The notes beneath the pieces are model-generated. The model worked only from the letters and a program-made list of their open reading frames with translations. It made no database searches and was not told the origin of the DNA. The position numbers were made by a program, and so were the translations under genes. A stretch of DNA of 64,000 nucleotides from JBCCGI01 sp039029355 (lineage in GTDB: Bacteria > Planctomycetota > UBA1135 > GCA-002686595). Location of the stretch: assembly GCA_039029355.1 (NCBI GenBank), contig JBCCGI010000013.1, positions 62,001 through 126,000 of the forward strand. Reading direction: 5' to 3'. Positions 40,351 through 49,887 of this stretch are shown here, in pieces. Within the stretch, counting starts at the first letter, position 1. Each line of letters starts with the position of its first letter.

Positions 40351-42240
40351 ATGGGCAAGGGAGTGACCACCTTGATGGGGCTGGGCATCGGCCTCGTGCT
40401 CTTCTTCGCGGTCAACGTGCTGTCGAACGGCGCGCTGCGCTCGTGGCGGCTCGACCTGACCGAGGAGAAGCTGTTCACGCTGACCGAAGGCTCGAAGAAC
40501 ATCGCCGCGGCCGTCGACGAGCCGATCCGGTTCAAGCTGTTCGTCTCGCGCGGGCTGCTCGACGAGATCCCCAGCATCAAGGCCTACGCCCAGCGCGTGG
40601 AGGAGATGCTGCGCGAGTACGAGCTCGCCGCCGACGGGGGCATCGAGCTCGAGGTCATCGACCCCGAGCCGTACTCCGAGGCCGAGGAGGCCGCGGTCGA
40701 GGCCGGACTGTCGGCGGCGCCCCTCGGCGCCGGGCTCGACAAGCTGTACTTCGGACTGGTCGCGAGCAACGCGGTCGGCGACCGCGAGCTGATCCGGTTC
40801 TTCGACCCGAGCCAGGAGCGCTTCCTCGAGTACGAGGTCTCGCGGTTGATCCACACGCTCGACAACCCCAAGCGCAAGATCGTCGGCGTGATCAGCTCGC
40901 TGCCCCTGGCCGGCGCGGGCTTCAACCCGATGATGCCGCAGGCGGGCGCGCAGCGCTGGCCGATCCTGGGCTACATCGAGTCGCTGTATGAGACGCGCAC
41001 GCTCGACGACGGGCTCACCGAGATCCCGGACGACGTCGACGTGCTGCTGATCGCGCACCCCAAGGGGCTCGCCGATGCGACGCGCTTCGCGATCGACCAG
41101 TTCGTGCTGGGCGGTGGGCGCACGATCGCCCTGGTCGACCCGTGGTGCGAGGCCGACCAGAGCGGCCAGGATCCCTCCAACCCCTACGCGGCGATGAGCG
41201 CGGACAAGAGCTCCTCGCTGCCCGGGCTGCTGGAGTCCTGGGGCGTCGAGCTCGTCACGGGCCGCATCGCTGCCGACCGGCAGAACGCGCTCCCGGTCAT
41301 CACCAACAACATGGGCGCGCAGGAGCAGTGGCCGATGGTCGTCTGGCTGGGGCTCCGCGAGGAGGCCTTCGACCCCGACGACGCCGTCACCAGCCAGCTC
41401 GGCACGATCAACATCCCGACCGCCGGCATCCTGCGGCAGGTCACGGGCGCGCCCACGACCTTCCAGCCGCTGATCCAGACCAGCGACGACTCGATGGACG
41501 TCGACGTCGCGTCGGTCCGGTTCCAGCCGAACCCGAAGGACATGCTGGCGGACTTCGTGCCGCGCAAGGAGCGCTACACGATCGCCGCGCGGGTCACCGG
41601 CACGGCGCAGAGCGCGTTCGACGCCCCGCCGTCGCCCGCGCCCGACGAGATGGCCGAAGGCGAAGAGCCGCCGGCGACGCCCGAGCACGTCACCGAGGGG
41701 TCGATCCACGTGGTCGTCGTCAGCGACGCCGACTTCCTCGACGACCGCTTCTGGCTGCGCGACATGGGCTTCTTCGGTCAGCAGAAGACCGCCGACAACG
41801 GCGACTTCCTGGTCAACGCGATCGAGAACCTGTCCGGCAGCGACGACCTGATCGCGATCCGCGGCCGCGGCCAGTTCGCGCGCCCCTTCGACCGCGTCGA
41901 GGAGATCCGCCGCGACGCCGAGGAGACCTACCTCAACGAGGAGCGCCTGCTGACGCAGAAGCTCCGCGACGCCGAGGAACGCATCAACGAGCTGCTCCAG
42001 CAGGGCAGCCCCGGCTCGCTGATCCTCACCCCCGAGGTCGAGGAGGAGATCGAGAAGGCGCGCGAGGAGATGGTCGAGACCAACCGCCAGCTCCGCGACG
42101 TGCAGTACGGCCTGCGCAAGGACATCGAGCGGCTCGGGACGCAGCTCAAGTGGATCAACATCCTGGCCGTCCCCGCCGTGGTCGTCGTGGCCGCCCTGGC
42201 CCTGTGGTTCGTTCGCTCACGGAGGCGCCCCCAGCGATGA
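40351..42240 (+). CDS. GldG-like ABC transporter auxiliary protein
   Basis: 629 residues. N-terminal helix (VTTLMGLGIGLVLFFAVNVL) followed by the diagnostic LDLTEEKLFTLTEGSKNIAA segment of GldG/ABC_transp_aux proteins, a large exported domain, a coiled-coil section near the end (ERLLTQKLRDAEERINELLQ, EEEIEKAREEMVETNRQLRD) and a final helix INILAVPAVVVVAALALWFV. The large domain sits outside the cytoplasmic membrane. It has RGRGQFARPFDRVEEIRRDA, matching the family. Pairs with the permease and ATPase; its last codon overlaps the next gene (ATGA). Confidence 0.9.
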   Translation: MGKGVTTLMGLGIGLVLFFAVNVLSNGALRSWRLDLTEEKLFTLTEGSKNIAAAVDEPIRFKLFVSRGLLDEIPSIKAYAQRVEEMLREYELAADGGIELEVIDPEPYSEAEEAAVEAGLSAAPLGAGLDKLYFGLVASNAVGDRELIRFFDPSQERFLEYEVSRLIHTLDNPKRKIVGVISSLPLAGAGFNPMMPQAGAQRWPILGYIESLYETRTLDDGLTEIPDDVDVLLIAHPKGLADATRFAIDQFVLGGGRTIALVDPWCEADQSGQDPSNPYAAMSADKSSSLPGLLESWGVELVTGRIAADRQNALPVITNNMGAQEQWPMVVWLGLREEAFDPDDAVTSQLGTINIPTAGILRQVTGAPTTFQPLIQTSDDSMDVDVASVRFQPNPKDMLADFVPRKERYTIAARVTGTAQSAFDAPPSPAPDEMAEGEEPPATPEHVTEGSIHVVVVSDADFLDDRFWLRDMGFFGQQKTADNGDFLVNAIENLSGSDDLIAIRGRGQFARPFDRVEEIRRDAEETYLNEERLLTQKLRDAEERINELLQQGSPGSLILTPEVEEEIEKAREEMVETNRQLRDVQYGLRKDIERLGTQLKWINILAVPAVVVVAALALWFVRSRRRPQR

Positions 42241-43475
42241 AGCTCAAGTCCCTTCTCCTCCTCGGCGGAGTCACCGCCGTCATCGTCCTGCTGGCCATCT
42301 CCCAGTCGGGCGACGGCACGACCAAGGCCGGCGAGGCCGAGACCGGGCAGCTCCTGCCCGACCTCAGCGCCTCGCTGAACGACATCGCTACGATCGCCGT
42401 CACCGGTGGCGGCAGCACGACCACGCTCGAGCGCGGCGGCGAGAGCTGGGCCTGCGCCGAGATCAGCGGCTACCCGGCCGACTTCGACAAGGTGCGCGAC
42501 CTGCTCGTCACGATGACCCAGCTCGACATCGTCGAGACGATGACCAAGCGCGCCGAGCGCCACACCGAGCTGGGGCTCGACGAGGAGGGCGGCACGCACG
42601 TCACGTTGGCCAAGGCCGGCGGCGAAGAGGTCGCGGCGCTCGTCCTCGGCAACACCAAGTACGCCCGCAGCGGCCAGCGGATCTACGTGCGTCGCCGCGG
42701 CCAGGACCAGACCTACCTGTGCGAGGGCGACCTCGCGGTCACCGGCGACCCGATGACCTGGGTGAACAAGGAGATCGTGCGGATCGAGAGCGCGCGCCCG
42801 AACGCCGTCGAGGTGCGCCACGCCGACGGCGAGGTGCTGGCGCTGTCCAAGCTCTTCCCCGCCGCCCCGAACTGGGACGTCGCCGGGGTGCCAGACGACC
42901 GCGTGCTCTCGGGCGAGGCGGCCGGCAACCAGATCGGGACCGCGCTCAGCTACCTGGCCTTCGACGAGGTGCAGCCGGCCGACTCGCTGGCGCTGGCCGA
43001 CAACGAGATCGGCGTGACGACGTTCCAGACCTTCGACGGGCTCTTCGTCGACGTGCGCTCGGCGCGGATCGAGGACAAGACCTGGGTCACGCTGAACGCG
43101 CGTTTCGAGGCTCCGCCGGACGTCATGGGCCCCGCGCCCGAGGATCCCGAGGCCGAGCCCGAGTCGACCCCCAGCGTCGACCCCGAGCGCCAGGAGCAGG
43201 TGCGCCAGGAGGCCGAGGCGCTCAACGCGCGCCTCGCCGGCTGGGCCTACCAGGTCCCGCAATACAAGGCCGACGTGTTGCTGAAGCGTATGAATGACCT
43301 GCTCGCGGAGCTGCCCGAGGAGGCGCCGATCCCCGCCCTCGAGGGCGATGCGGGGGCGCAGCCCGGAGCTGTCGAGGTCGACATCCCCGCCGAGTTCCCG
43401 TCCATCCAAGAGCTTCCGCCGGCCGAGGAGCCGGCTGAGCCCGCCTCCGACCCCTCCGAAGGAGGCGGACGCTAG
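42237..43475 (+). CDS. DUF4340 domain envelope protein
   Basis: 412 residues from the ATG at 42237, overlapping the GldG-like stop. N-terminal helix MKLKSLLLLGGVTAVIVLLA anchors it; residues about 60-340 match the DUF4340 pattern seen at the end of GldA/F/G cassettes (TLERGGESWACAEISGYPAD, LGLDEEGGTHVTLAKAG, VLGNTKYARSGQRIYVRRRG, WVNKEIVRIESARPNAVEV). The last 100 residues are Pro/Glu/Ala-rich with a short coiled region. Role unknown; presumed periplasmic accessory subunit of the transporter. Last gene of the four-gene cassette. Confidence 0.87.
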   Translation: MKLKSLLLLGGVTAVIVLLAISQSGDGTTKAGEAETGQLLPDLSASLNDIATIAVTGGGSTTTLERGGESWACAEISGYPADFDKVRDLLVTMTQLDIVETMTKRAERHTELGLDEEGGTHVTLAKAGGEEVAALVLGNTKYARSGQRIYVRRRGQDQTYLCEGDLAVTGDPMTWVNKEIVRIESARPNAVEVRHADGEVLALSKLFPAAPNWDVAGVPDDRVLSGEAAGNQIGTALSYLAFDEVQPADSLALADNEIGVTTFQTFDGLFVDVRSARIEDKTWVTLNARFEAPPDVMGPAPEDPEAEPESTPSVDPERQEQVRQEAEALNARLAGWAYQVPQYKADVLLKRMNDLLAELPEEAPIPALEGDAGAQPGAVEVDIPAEFPSIQELPPAEEPAEPASDPSEGGGR

Positions 43476-43648
43476 GCCCCACCACCGGTCCGCGGGCGGC
43501 GCGACCACGAGGCCCGGGGCGGAGCTCGGACAAGGCTCGGCCCCGGGCCTCGGTCGTCGCGGCGCGCCGCGGTCTGGTATCTTTGTGGGCTATCCCCGTC
43601 CTACGCGGACTGTTGGGCCCAGGCATGCCCCAGCACGGATTCCAGCAC

Positions 43649-45340
43649 ATGTCGACGCACCATTTTTTCCTGCCCCTCGTCCTCGCGACCGCCGCGGGAG
43701 CCTCGGCGCAGACCTCGATCTACACGCTCAACGGGAGTGAGAACGGTGAGCTCTATGGGCGCGCCGTCGAGATCCTCAGCGACCTGGACGGCGACGGCTT
43801 CGACGACTTCATCGTCGGTCGCCCGAAGGACTCGACCGTCGCTCCCTCCGCCGGCGCGATCAGCGTCGTCAGCGGGCAGACGGGCATGATCACCGGGACG
43901 GTGTACGGCGACGCGCTCGACGAATACCTGGGCTGGTCGATCGCCGCGGCCGGCGACGTGAACGCGGACGGAACGGTCGATTTCGTCGCGGGCGCGCCGA
44001 GCCAGTGCGGCACCGGGCTCGTCGGGTACGCGCGCGTGTTCTCGGGCGCGGACCTCTCGACGCTCCACACGACGGTCGGCGACAGCTACCTCGACTGGTA
44101 CGGCTGCTCGGTCAGCGGGGCGGGCGACCAGAACTTCGACGGGCACTCGGAGTTCGCCGTCGGCGCGCACCAGTTCTGCGGCGGGTTCGAGCTCAACGGC
44201 TACGTCCGGGCGTACTCGGGCGTCGACGGCTCCGAGCGCTGGACCGCGACGGGCTCGAACAAGTGGGACGCCTTCGGCTGGAAGGTCGAGCTGTTGGGCG
44301 ACTACGACAAGGACGGCGTGCCGGATCTGCTGATCGGCTCGCCCGGCAACGACGCGGCCGGCTACGACGCCGGGCGCTTCTTCCTGACCTCGGGCGTCGA
44401 CGGCTCGACGCTGCACATGGAGAACGGCGAGGCCGGGCTGCACTACTCGGGCTGGTCGCTCGCCGGCCTGGGCGACGCCAACCTCGACGGTACGCTCGAC
44501 TACGCGATCGGCGTCCCCGGCGAGCAGGACAACTTCCCCGGCGACGACCCGCACCCGGCGGAGTTCGGCAAGGTGCAGATCCACGACGGCGCGACGAACA
44601 CCGTGCTGCACGAGGTGATCGGCCCGAACATCCTCGACCACCTCGGCTGGTCGATCGCCAACGTCGGCGACCTCGACCTCGACGGGCACCCCGAGGTCGC
44701 CGCGGCCGCGACGCGCTACGACATCCAGACCACCAAGATCAGCCTCGGCCCGGCGTACATCGACATCGTGTCGACCGCGAGCGGCGAGGTCATCGAGCAC
44801 CTCGAGGGCCCGGCGAACAACGAGAACTACCAGGTCGACCTGGGCAGCGGCGGCGACGTGAACGGCGACGGTGTGCCGGACCTGATCTTTGGCTCTGAGG
44901 GTCTCTCCGAGACCGCCGGCCTCGTGTGCGTGTACTCGGGTCGCGAGCTGCCGCTCTCGAGCGACCTGCACCTCATGCCGGTGACCGGCTCGCTCAAGCA
45001 GGAGCTGACGATCGCGAGCGAGGAGTTCGACGGCTTCCCCTACCAGGTGATCGGCAGCCTCTCGGGCGCGACGCCGGGCTTCTGGCTCGGCGGTGTTCAG
45101 GTTCCGATCAACCCCGATGCTTACACGCTATTCACCTTCGATCCGCCGAGCGGTGCGGTGCTCAAGCACTCCAGCGGCACCGTCGGCGTCGGGAAGAGCG
45201 TTGCGACGTTCAAGCCGCCGACCGAGCTGGCACTGGGCATCGTCGGCGAGACGGTCCACCACGCGCTCCTGATCCTCGATCCGTTCACCGGCGAGGTCGT
45301 GCACGCGAGCAACGCGGTCCCGGGCACGCTCGTTCCCTGA
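43649..45340 (+). CDS. Secreted FG-GAP (integrin-alpha-like) repeat protein
   Basis: 563 residues from the ATG at 43649 (MSTHHFFLPLVLATAAGASA, a good signal peptide); upstream in-frame starts would put about 22 residues before it. Six or seven FG-GAP units with calcium loops: SDLDGDGFDDFIVGRPKD, GDVNADGTVDFVAGAPSQ, GDQNFDGHSEFAVGAHQF, GDYDKDGVPDLLIGSPGN, GDANLDGTLDYAIGVPGE, GDLDLDGHPEVAAAATRY, GDVNGDGVPDLIFGSEG. The GxP motif after each loop is of integrin-alpha type, unlike the CRTAC1 protein at 19311. A beta-rich C-terminal domain follows. Extracellular adhesion or carbohydrate binding is likely; the partner is unknown. The upstream gap 43476-43648 holds nothing notable. Confidence 0.88.
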   Translation: MSTHHFFLPLVLATAAGASAQTSIYTLNGSENGELYGRAVEILSDLDGDGFDDFIVGRPKDSTVAPSAGAISVVSGQTGMITGTVYGDALDEYLGWSIAAAGDVNADGTVDFVAGAPSQCGTGLVGYARVFSGADLSTLHTTVGDSYLDWYGCSVSGAGDQNFDGHSEFAVGAHQFCGGFELNGYVRAYSGVDGSERWTATGSNKWDAFGWKVELLGDYDKDGVPDLLIGSPGNDAAGYDAGRFFLTSGVDGSTLHMENGEAGLHYSGWSLAGLGDANLDGTLDYAIGVPGEQDNFPGDDPHPAEFGKVQIHDGATNTVLHEVIGPNILDHLGWSIANVGDLDLDGHPEVAAAATRYDIQTTKISLGPAYIDIVSTASGEVIEHLEGPANNENYQVDLGSGGDVNGDGVPDLIFGSEGLSETAGLVCVYSGRELPLSSDLHLMPVTGSLKQELTIASEEFDGFPYQVIGSLSGATPGFWLGGVQVPINPDAYTLFTFDPPSGAVLKHSSGTVGVGKSVATFKPPTELALGIVGETVHHALLILDPFTGEVVHASNAVPGTLVP

Positions 45341-45361
45341 TAGGCTTTGAATTCAGCCGCG

Positions 45362-45387
45362 ACGCGGTGGGGCTTGCTCCACCGCGT
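45362..45387 (+). terminator. Hairpin downstream of the FG-GAP gene
   Basis: Perfect 9-bp stem (ACGCGGTGG 45362-45370 / CCACCGCGT 45379-45387) 22 bases after the stop, followed by TCTGC. The T-tract is weak. A second GC-palindrome (GGGCCCCGC...GGGCCCC) lies around 45463-45490. Confidence 0.5.
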
Positions 45388-45593
45388 TCTGCAAGCGCGC
45401 TCCCCAGCGCGAGCCGTCGACCGCGTTTCGGCCACGCCCTTCGGCTGCTGATGACTCCCCCCGGGCCCCGCGCCGCGCGCGGCGGGCCCCAAGCGTGATG
45501 TTCCCCCTGAGCCCCCTTCGCTCCGGCCGTTCCGACGCGACCCGCGGCAACGCAAGTGCCGTCGTGCCGGCGCCGGTCCCCTAGCTCCCATCC

Positions 45594-48089
45594 ATGCACA
45601 CCACCGCAGCAGCCTTTCTGCTCTCGCTCTCTCCGCTCCTCCAGAGCCCCCAGGAGGACGGCCGCGCCCTGCAGCCCGTCGGCGAGCCGACCTGGCCGGT
45701 GATCCGCCAGATCGCGATCGACCTTGCGGCGCATCCCGACCTGGACTGGCGTGCCCTCGACGCGGACGTCTACATGGCGCCGCGCCCGGGCGTCGACCGA
45801 CTGCACGTGCTCGCCGACGACGACGAGCTCGCGCGCCTCGCGGCGCTCGGCATCTCGTGGACGATGGTCCAGGAAGACCAGACCGCGTTCTACCAGTCGC
45901 GACTGGACCCGAGCTTCGTCGCGGCCGGCGCCGGGCTGGGTTCGTGGCTGAGCCCGCCCTTCGCTTCGGGCGGCATGGGCGGCTACTACACCTTCAACGA
46001 GATCGTCTCGGTGCTCGACCAGATGACCGCGGCCTATCCCGCGATCACCAACAACAAGGTCAGCATCGGCACCACGGTGCAGGGCCGGACCATCTGGATG
46101 GTCAAGATCTCCGACAACCCGGGCGTCGACGAGGCCGAGGCCGAGGTGCGCTTCGACGCGCTCCACCACGCGCGCGAGCCGCAGGGCATGCAGACCACGC
46201 TGTGGCTCATGCTCTATCTGCTGGAGAACTACGGCACCGACCCGCTCGCGACGTACCTCGTCGACAACCGCGAGATCTACTTCGTGCCGTGCGTCAACCC
46301 CGACGGCTACGTCTACAACCAGAGCATCGCTCCGGGCGGCGGCGGCCTGTGGCGCAAGAACCGCCGCAACAACGGCGGCGGCATCTTCGGCGTCGACCTG
46401 AACCGCAACTACCCGTTCCAGTGGGGCTTCGACAACGAGGGCTCGTCGCCCAGCACCGACTCGGAGACCTACCGCGGCCCGAGCCCCGCGAGCGAGCCCG
46501 AGACGCAGGCGATGATCGCCTTCATGGCCGACCGCGACTTCAGGACGGCGCTGTCGACGCACACGTTCTCGGACCTGTGGCTGTTCCCCTTCGGCTACAA
46601 CTTCCTGACCCCGTCGAACCTCGGCGACTACAACGAGCTGTCGGCGCTGCAGACCGAGGTCAACGGCTATGAGGCCGGCGCGGCCTCTTCGGTGCTGTAC
46701 CTCGCGAACGGCATCACGGTCGACTACGAGCACGACGAGCACGGCACGATGTGCTGGACGCCGGAGATCGGCAGCGCCGACCAAGGCTTCTGGCCGGCGA
46801 CGAGCGACATCATCCCGCTCGCCGAGGAGAACCTGCTCGCCTTCCAGCGCACCGCCCTCGGCGCAGGCGCGTTCGTCTACCTGAACGACTTCACCATCGG
46901 CGACCTCGGCGACGCCGACGGCAACTTCGAGGCCGGCGAGACGGTGTCCTTCTCGCTGGTCGCCGCCAACAGCGGCAACCTGGCCAGCTCCGGCTCGGTG
47001 GTCGCGGCGCTGTCGACCACGAGCTCGGACGCGACGATCAGCGACGGCTTCTACTCCTTCGGCACGATCAACGCCTTCTCGCAGAAGACGACCGGGCTGA
47101 TGCCGCTGCGGCTCGACATCCTGCCCGGCACGCCCGCGGGGACGTCGATCCCGTACGTGCTCGACCTCGAGTACGAGGGCTACGTGCAGACCTTCGCCGG
47201 CAGCATCGTCGTCGGCACGCGGCGCCCGTTCCTGGCCGACGACGTCGAGATCGACCTCGGCTGGACCGCCGGCCTGTCCAGCGACACCGCGAGCACCGGC
47301 GAGTGGGAGTTCGGCAACCCCGACGGCACGGACTCCAGCGGCGAGCCCTCCCACCCCGAGAACGACTTCTCGTCGCCCGGCGTCAACTGCTTCTCGACCG
47401 GCAACGGCGGCGGCTCGGCCGGCAACGACGACGTCGACGACGGCCTCACGACGCTGATCACGCCGCGCATCGACCTGTCCGGGGTCGGCGCCGCCTCGAT
47501 CTCGTACGCGCGCTGGTTCGCCAACCTGTCGACCGAGGACGACATCTTCCTGGTGTCGATCTCGAACGACGACGGCGCGTCCTGGGTCACCCTCGAGGCG
47601 GTCGACACGAACCAGAACCAGTGGACCGAGGTCTCGTTCAACGTGCCGGACTTCCTGCCGCAGACGGATGAGATGCGCCTGCGCTTCATCGCCGAGGACG
47701 ACCCGAACAACTCGCTGGTCGAGGCCGCGATCGACGAGCTCTTGGTCGAGATCTACGACACCGCCCCGCGGATGAACGTCTACGGCAAGACCGAGACCGA
47801 TTCGCCGGTCGCGGTGAACGTGACCGGCGACTCCGGCGCCAGCTACACGGTCTTCTTCAGCCCCGGCACCGGCAACCTGACCGTGCCCGGCATCGAGGGC
47901 ACCGTGCTGCTCGACCTTGGGAGCTCGCTCGAGCTCTTCTCCGGCAGCATCCCGTCCTCGGGTCTGTCGGAGTCGATCGTGACGATCCCCGACGTGGCGA
48001 GCCTCGTCGGCCAGACCGTCTACCTGCAGTCGCTGGTAGTCGGGTCCTCGCTGGCGCTCTCCAACCGCGCGACGATCGTGATCGAGTAG
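45594..48089 (+). CDS. Secreted M14 zinc carboxypeptidase with C-terminal beta domains
   Basis: 831 residues, signal peptide MHTTAAAFLLSLSPLLQSPQ. Propeptide-like segment to about residue 130, then the M14 catalytic domain: zinc ligands H192 and E195 (HHAREP), third ligand H323 (STHTFSDLWLFPFGY), substrate-binding NRN at 270-272 (DLNRNYPFQWG), catalytic Glu E391 (MCWTPEIG). Residues 425-560 are an Ig-like/CARDB-type domain (DADGNFEAGETVSFSLVAAN), and 560-760 a MAM/immune-inhibitor-A-like jelly roll (WEFGNPDGTD, SYARWFANLSTEDDIFLVSI). The C-terminal 70 residues are beta-rich. It removes C-terminal amino acids from proteins outside the cell. All zinc ligands are intact, so it should be active. 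Confidence 0.92.
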   Translation: MHTTAAAFLLSLSPLLQSPQEDGRALQPVGEPTWPVIRQIAIDLAAHPDLDWRALDADVYMAPRPGVDRLHVLADDDELARLAALGISWTMVQEDQTAFYQSRLDPSFVAAGAGLGSWLSPPFASGGMGGYYTFNEIVSVLDQMTAAYPAITNNKVSIGTTVQGRTIWMVKISDNPGVDEAEAEVRFDALHHAREPQGMQTTLWLMLYLLENYGTDPLATYLVDNREIYFVPCVNPDGYVYNQSIAPGGGGLWRKNRRNNGGGIFGVDLNRNYPFQWGFDNEGSSPSTDSETYRGPSPASEPETQAMIAFMADRDFRTALSTHTFSDLWLFPFGYNFLTPSNLGDYNELSALQTEVNGYEAGAASSVLYLANGITVDYEHDEHGTMCWTPEIGSADQGFWPATSDIIPLAEENLLAFQRTALGAGAFVYLNDFTIGDLGDADGNFEAGETVSFSLVAANSGNLASSGSVVAALSTTSSDATISDGFYSFGTINAFSQKTTGLMPLRLDILPGTPAGTSIPYVLDLEYEGYVQTFAGSIVVGTRRPFLADDVEIDLGWTAGLSSDTASTGEWEFGNPDGTDSSGEPSHPENDFSSPGVNCFSTGNGGGSAGNDDVDDGLTTLITPRIDLSGVGAASISYARWFANLSTEDDIFLVSISNDDGASWVTLEAVDTNQNQWTEVSFNVPDFLPQTDEMRLRFIAEDDPNNSLVEAAIDELLVEIYDTAPRMNVYGKTETDSPVAVNVTGDSGASYTVFFSPGTGNLTVPGIEGTVLLDLGSSLELFSGSIPSSGLSESIVTIPDVASLVGQTVYLQSLVVGSSLALSNRATIVIE

Positions 48090-48111
48090 CGCGCGAACGA
48101 ACGCACCCCCG

Positions 48112-48152
48112 GACGCCGTCCGTGGCCCCGGCCGCGGGCGGCGTCTTCGTTT
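48112..48152 (+). terminator. Terminator between carboxypeptidase and oxidase genes
   Basis: 14-bp stem with G-U pairs (GACGCCGTCCGTGG 48112-48125 / CCGCGGGCGGCGTC 48132-48145), followed by TTCGTTTCT. It lies in the 63-bp gap between the two convergent genes and serves at least the plus-strand carboxypeptidase. Confidence 0.7.
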
Positions 48153-49835
48153 CTACTGCACGAGCACGACGCGCGCCTCGGACGGGATGCGCTCGCCGTC
48201 CAGCACGAACAGGAGGTAGTGGCCGGGCGGCGCCACGCTCGGCCCCGCGGGACCGACCAGGCTCGCCGTGTAGCTGCCCGCCAGCGGCCCGGAGACCGAC
48301 GCGAGCTCGAGCTGCACGTAGCGCTGGTTCATGTCGACCGAGTGCGTCATCGAGCCGAGCGCCAGGAGGCACGCCTCCGCCGGCGCCGCGCCCGACGTCG
48401 TGACGTCGAAGGGCGTGCCGTAGCCCACACCGGCGGGAGCGGCGTCGAGCGAGGGCCGCTCCGCCGCCATGTACGGCGGCGAGTAGTAGCGGAAGGTCAC
48501 CTTCTCCAGCGACTCGCCGGTCACCTGGTCCCGGCCGCCGCCGACCAGCACGCGGCCGTCCGGCAGCAGCAGTGCGACCGAGTGGTAGCCGCGGATGACG
48601 GTCTCGCGCGCGCGGCCCCAGCTGACGGCGAAGCCCGCGCGCGGGTCGACGTACTGCGCGCGCGTCACGCCCGGGTCGCCGGTGGACTCGTCGTGCCCCG
48701 AGAGCAGCAGCACGCGCCCGTCGGGCAGCAGCACCGTCGAGGGATGGTGCCGGCGGATCTGCAGGTCGACGGTGGGGAGCCACGCCCCCACGACGGGGTC
48801 GTAGACGTCCGCGCTGTGCTGCGCCTGGGAGCCGTGGTCGCCCCCGGCCATCAGCACGCTGCCGTTGCGGTAGCCCCACTCGCCGTCGGCCACGCGGAAC
48901 GGGAGCAGCGTCGACGAGGCGCCGACGTTGGGCTGCACGAACGGCGGCGTCCCGGGACGGGCCTCGGGCCGCACGGCCCACGGGGTCGCGCCGCCCGGCT
49001 CGAACAGCACCGGCACGCCGTCGTCGCCAAACATCAGGAGCTCGTAGCCCTCGACCGGCTCGGGCAGCAGAAACACGTGCGGGTAGTCGGGGTTCTCGAT
49101 CTCCGCCGGCGTGGCGCCGAAGTCCGAGACGACCTCCCAGGTCTCGGTCGCGGGATCGAAGACCTCGGCGCTGAGGTTGGCGCTCGGCGTCGGCCAGACC
49201 TCGTCGAAGCCCGCGGTGACCAGGATGCGCCCGTCGGCGAGCCGCGTGCAGGTCGGGTACCAGCGCGCCGCCCCGCCGAGGACGCCCGCGACCTTCATGT
49301 CCTCGGACGGCCGCGTCCACGACGTGCCGTCGAAGAGCACGGCGTACGGCAGACCGTACTGGTTGTACTCCGCCGTGACGGTGTTGAGCGTCGTGCGCGT
49401 CCCGCCGGCCGAGAAGAAGGTGCCGTCCGACGTCAGCGTGTGCCCGGCGCAGAAGATGTCGTCGCCGATCACCAGCGGAAAGGCCAGGTCGTTGTCGAAG
49501 TCGACGGGGACCGGCTCGCCGGCGACGACGACCTCGTCCGGCAGCGGCGCGCCGAGCGGATCCGGCGCGGCGAGGAAGGTGTACGGACCGTAGTCCTCGA
49601 CGTCGATCGGCTCGGCGCTCTCGCGCCAGTACCCGGTGTGCAGCACGCGCCCGTCGGGGAGGAGCGTGGCGTGGATCGACGTCGCGTAGTCGCCCGTGGG
49701 CGTGCGCCAGGTGATCGGCTTGCTCCATCGGTCCAGCTCGATCGAGACCGCGGGCTTGGTCACCGCGGGCCCCTGCGCGTGCGCCGTGGCCGCGGCGGAG
49801 AGGAGCGCGCAGAGGACCGGAACGCGTGATTTCAT
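48153..49835 (-). CDS. Secreted copper-radical oxidase (galactose/glyoxal-oxidase-like, AA5)
   Basis: 560 residues, signal peptide MKSRVPVLCALLSAAATAHA. A kelch-type propeller with repeated PDGRVL blades (LLPDGRVLHTGYW, LADGRILVTAGF, LLPDGRVLLLSGHD, LLPDGRVLVGGG) and a C-terminal E-set domain of DUF1929 type. The residues that build the copper-radical site are in their family positions: Cys129 (DDIFCAGHTL) and Tyr193 (ARWYPTC) for the thioether-linked cofactor, Tyr417-His418 (RGYHSVALLL) and His498 (GSMTHSVDMNQRY). It should oxidise a primary alcohol or aldehyde to produce hydrogen peroxide outside the cell. Substrate is not predictable. Bacterial members are less studied than fungal ones. 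Confidence 0.85.
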   Translation of the reverse strand: MKSRVPVLCALLSAAATAHAQGPAVTKPAVSIELDRWSKPITWRTPTGDYATSIHATLLPDGRVLHTGYWRESAEPIDVEDYGPYTFLAAPDPLGAPLPDEVVVAGEPVPVDFDNDLAFPLVIGDDIFCAGHTLTSDGTFFSAGGTRTTLNTVTAEYNQYGLPYAVLFDGTSWTRPSEDMKVAGVLGGAARWYPTCTRLADGRILVTAGFDEVWPTPSANLSAEVFDPATETWEVVSDFGATPAEIENPDYPHVFLLPEPVEGYELLMFGDDGVPVLFEPGGATPWAVRPEARPGTPPFVQPNVGASSTLLPFRVADGEWGYRNGSVLMAGGDHGSQAQHSADVYDPVVGAWLPTVDLQIRRHHPSTVLLPDGRVLLLSGHDESTGDPGVTRAQYVDPRAGFAVSWGRARETVIRGYHSVALLLPDGRVLVGGGRDQVTGESLEKVTFRYYSPPYMAAERPSLDAAPAGVGYGTPFDVTTSGAAPAEACLLALGSMTHSVDMNQRYVQLELASVSGPLAGSYTASLVGPAGPSVAPPGHYLLFVLDGERIPSEARVVLVQ

Positions 49836-49887
49836 GGGTTTCCCTAAGCTGGGGTTGCGGGCCGCTCCGACGGGCGGTCTCTCCCTT

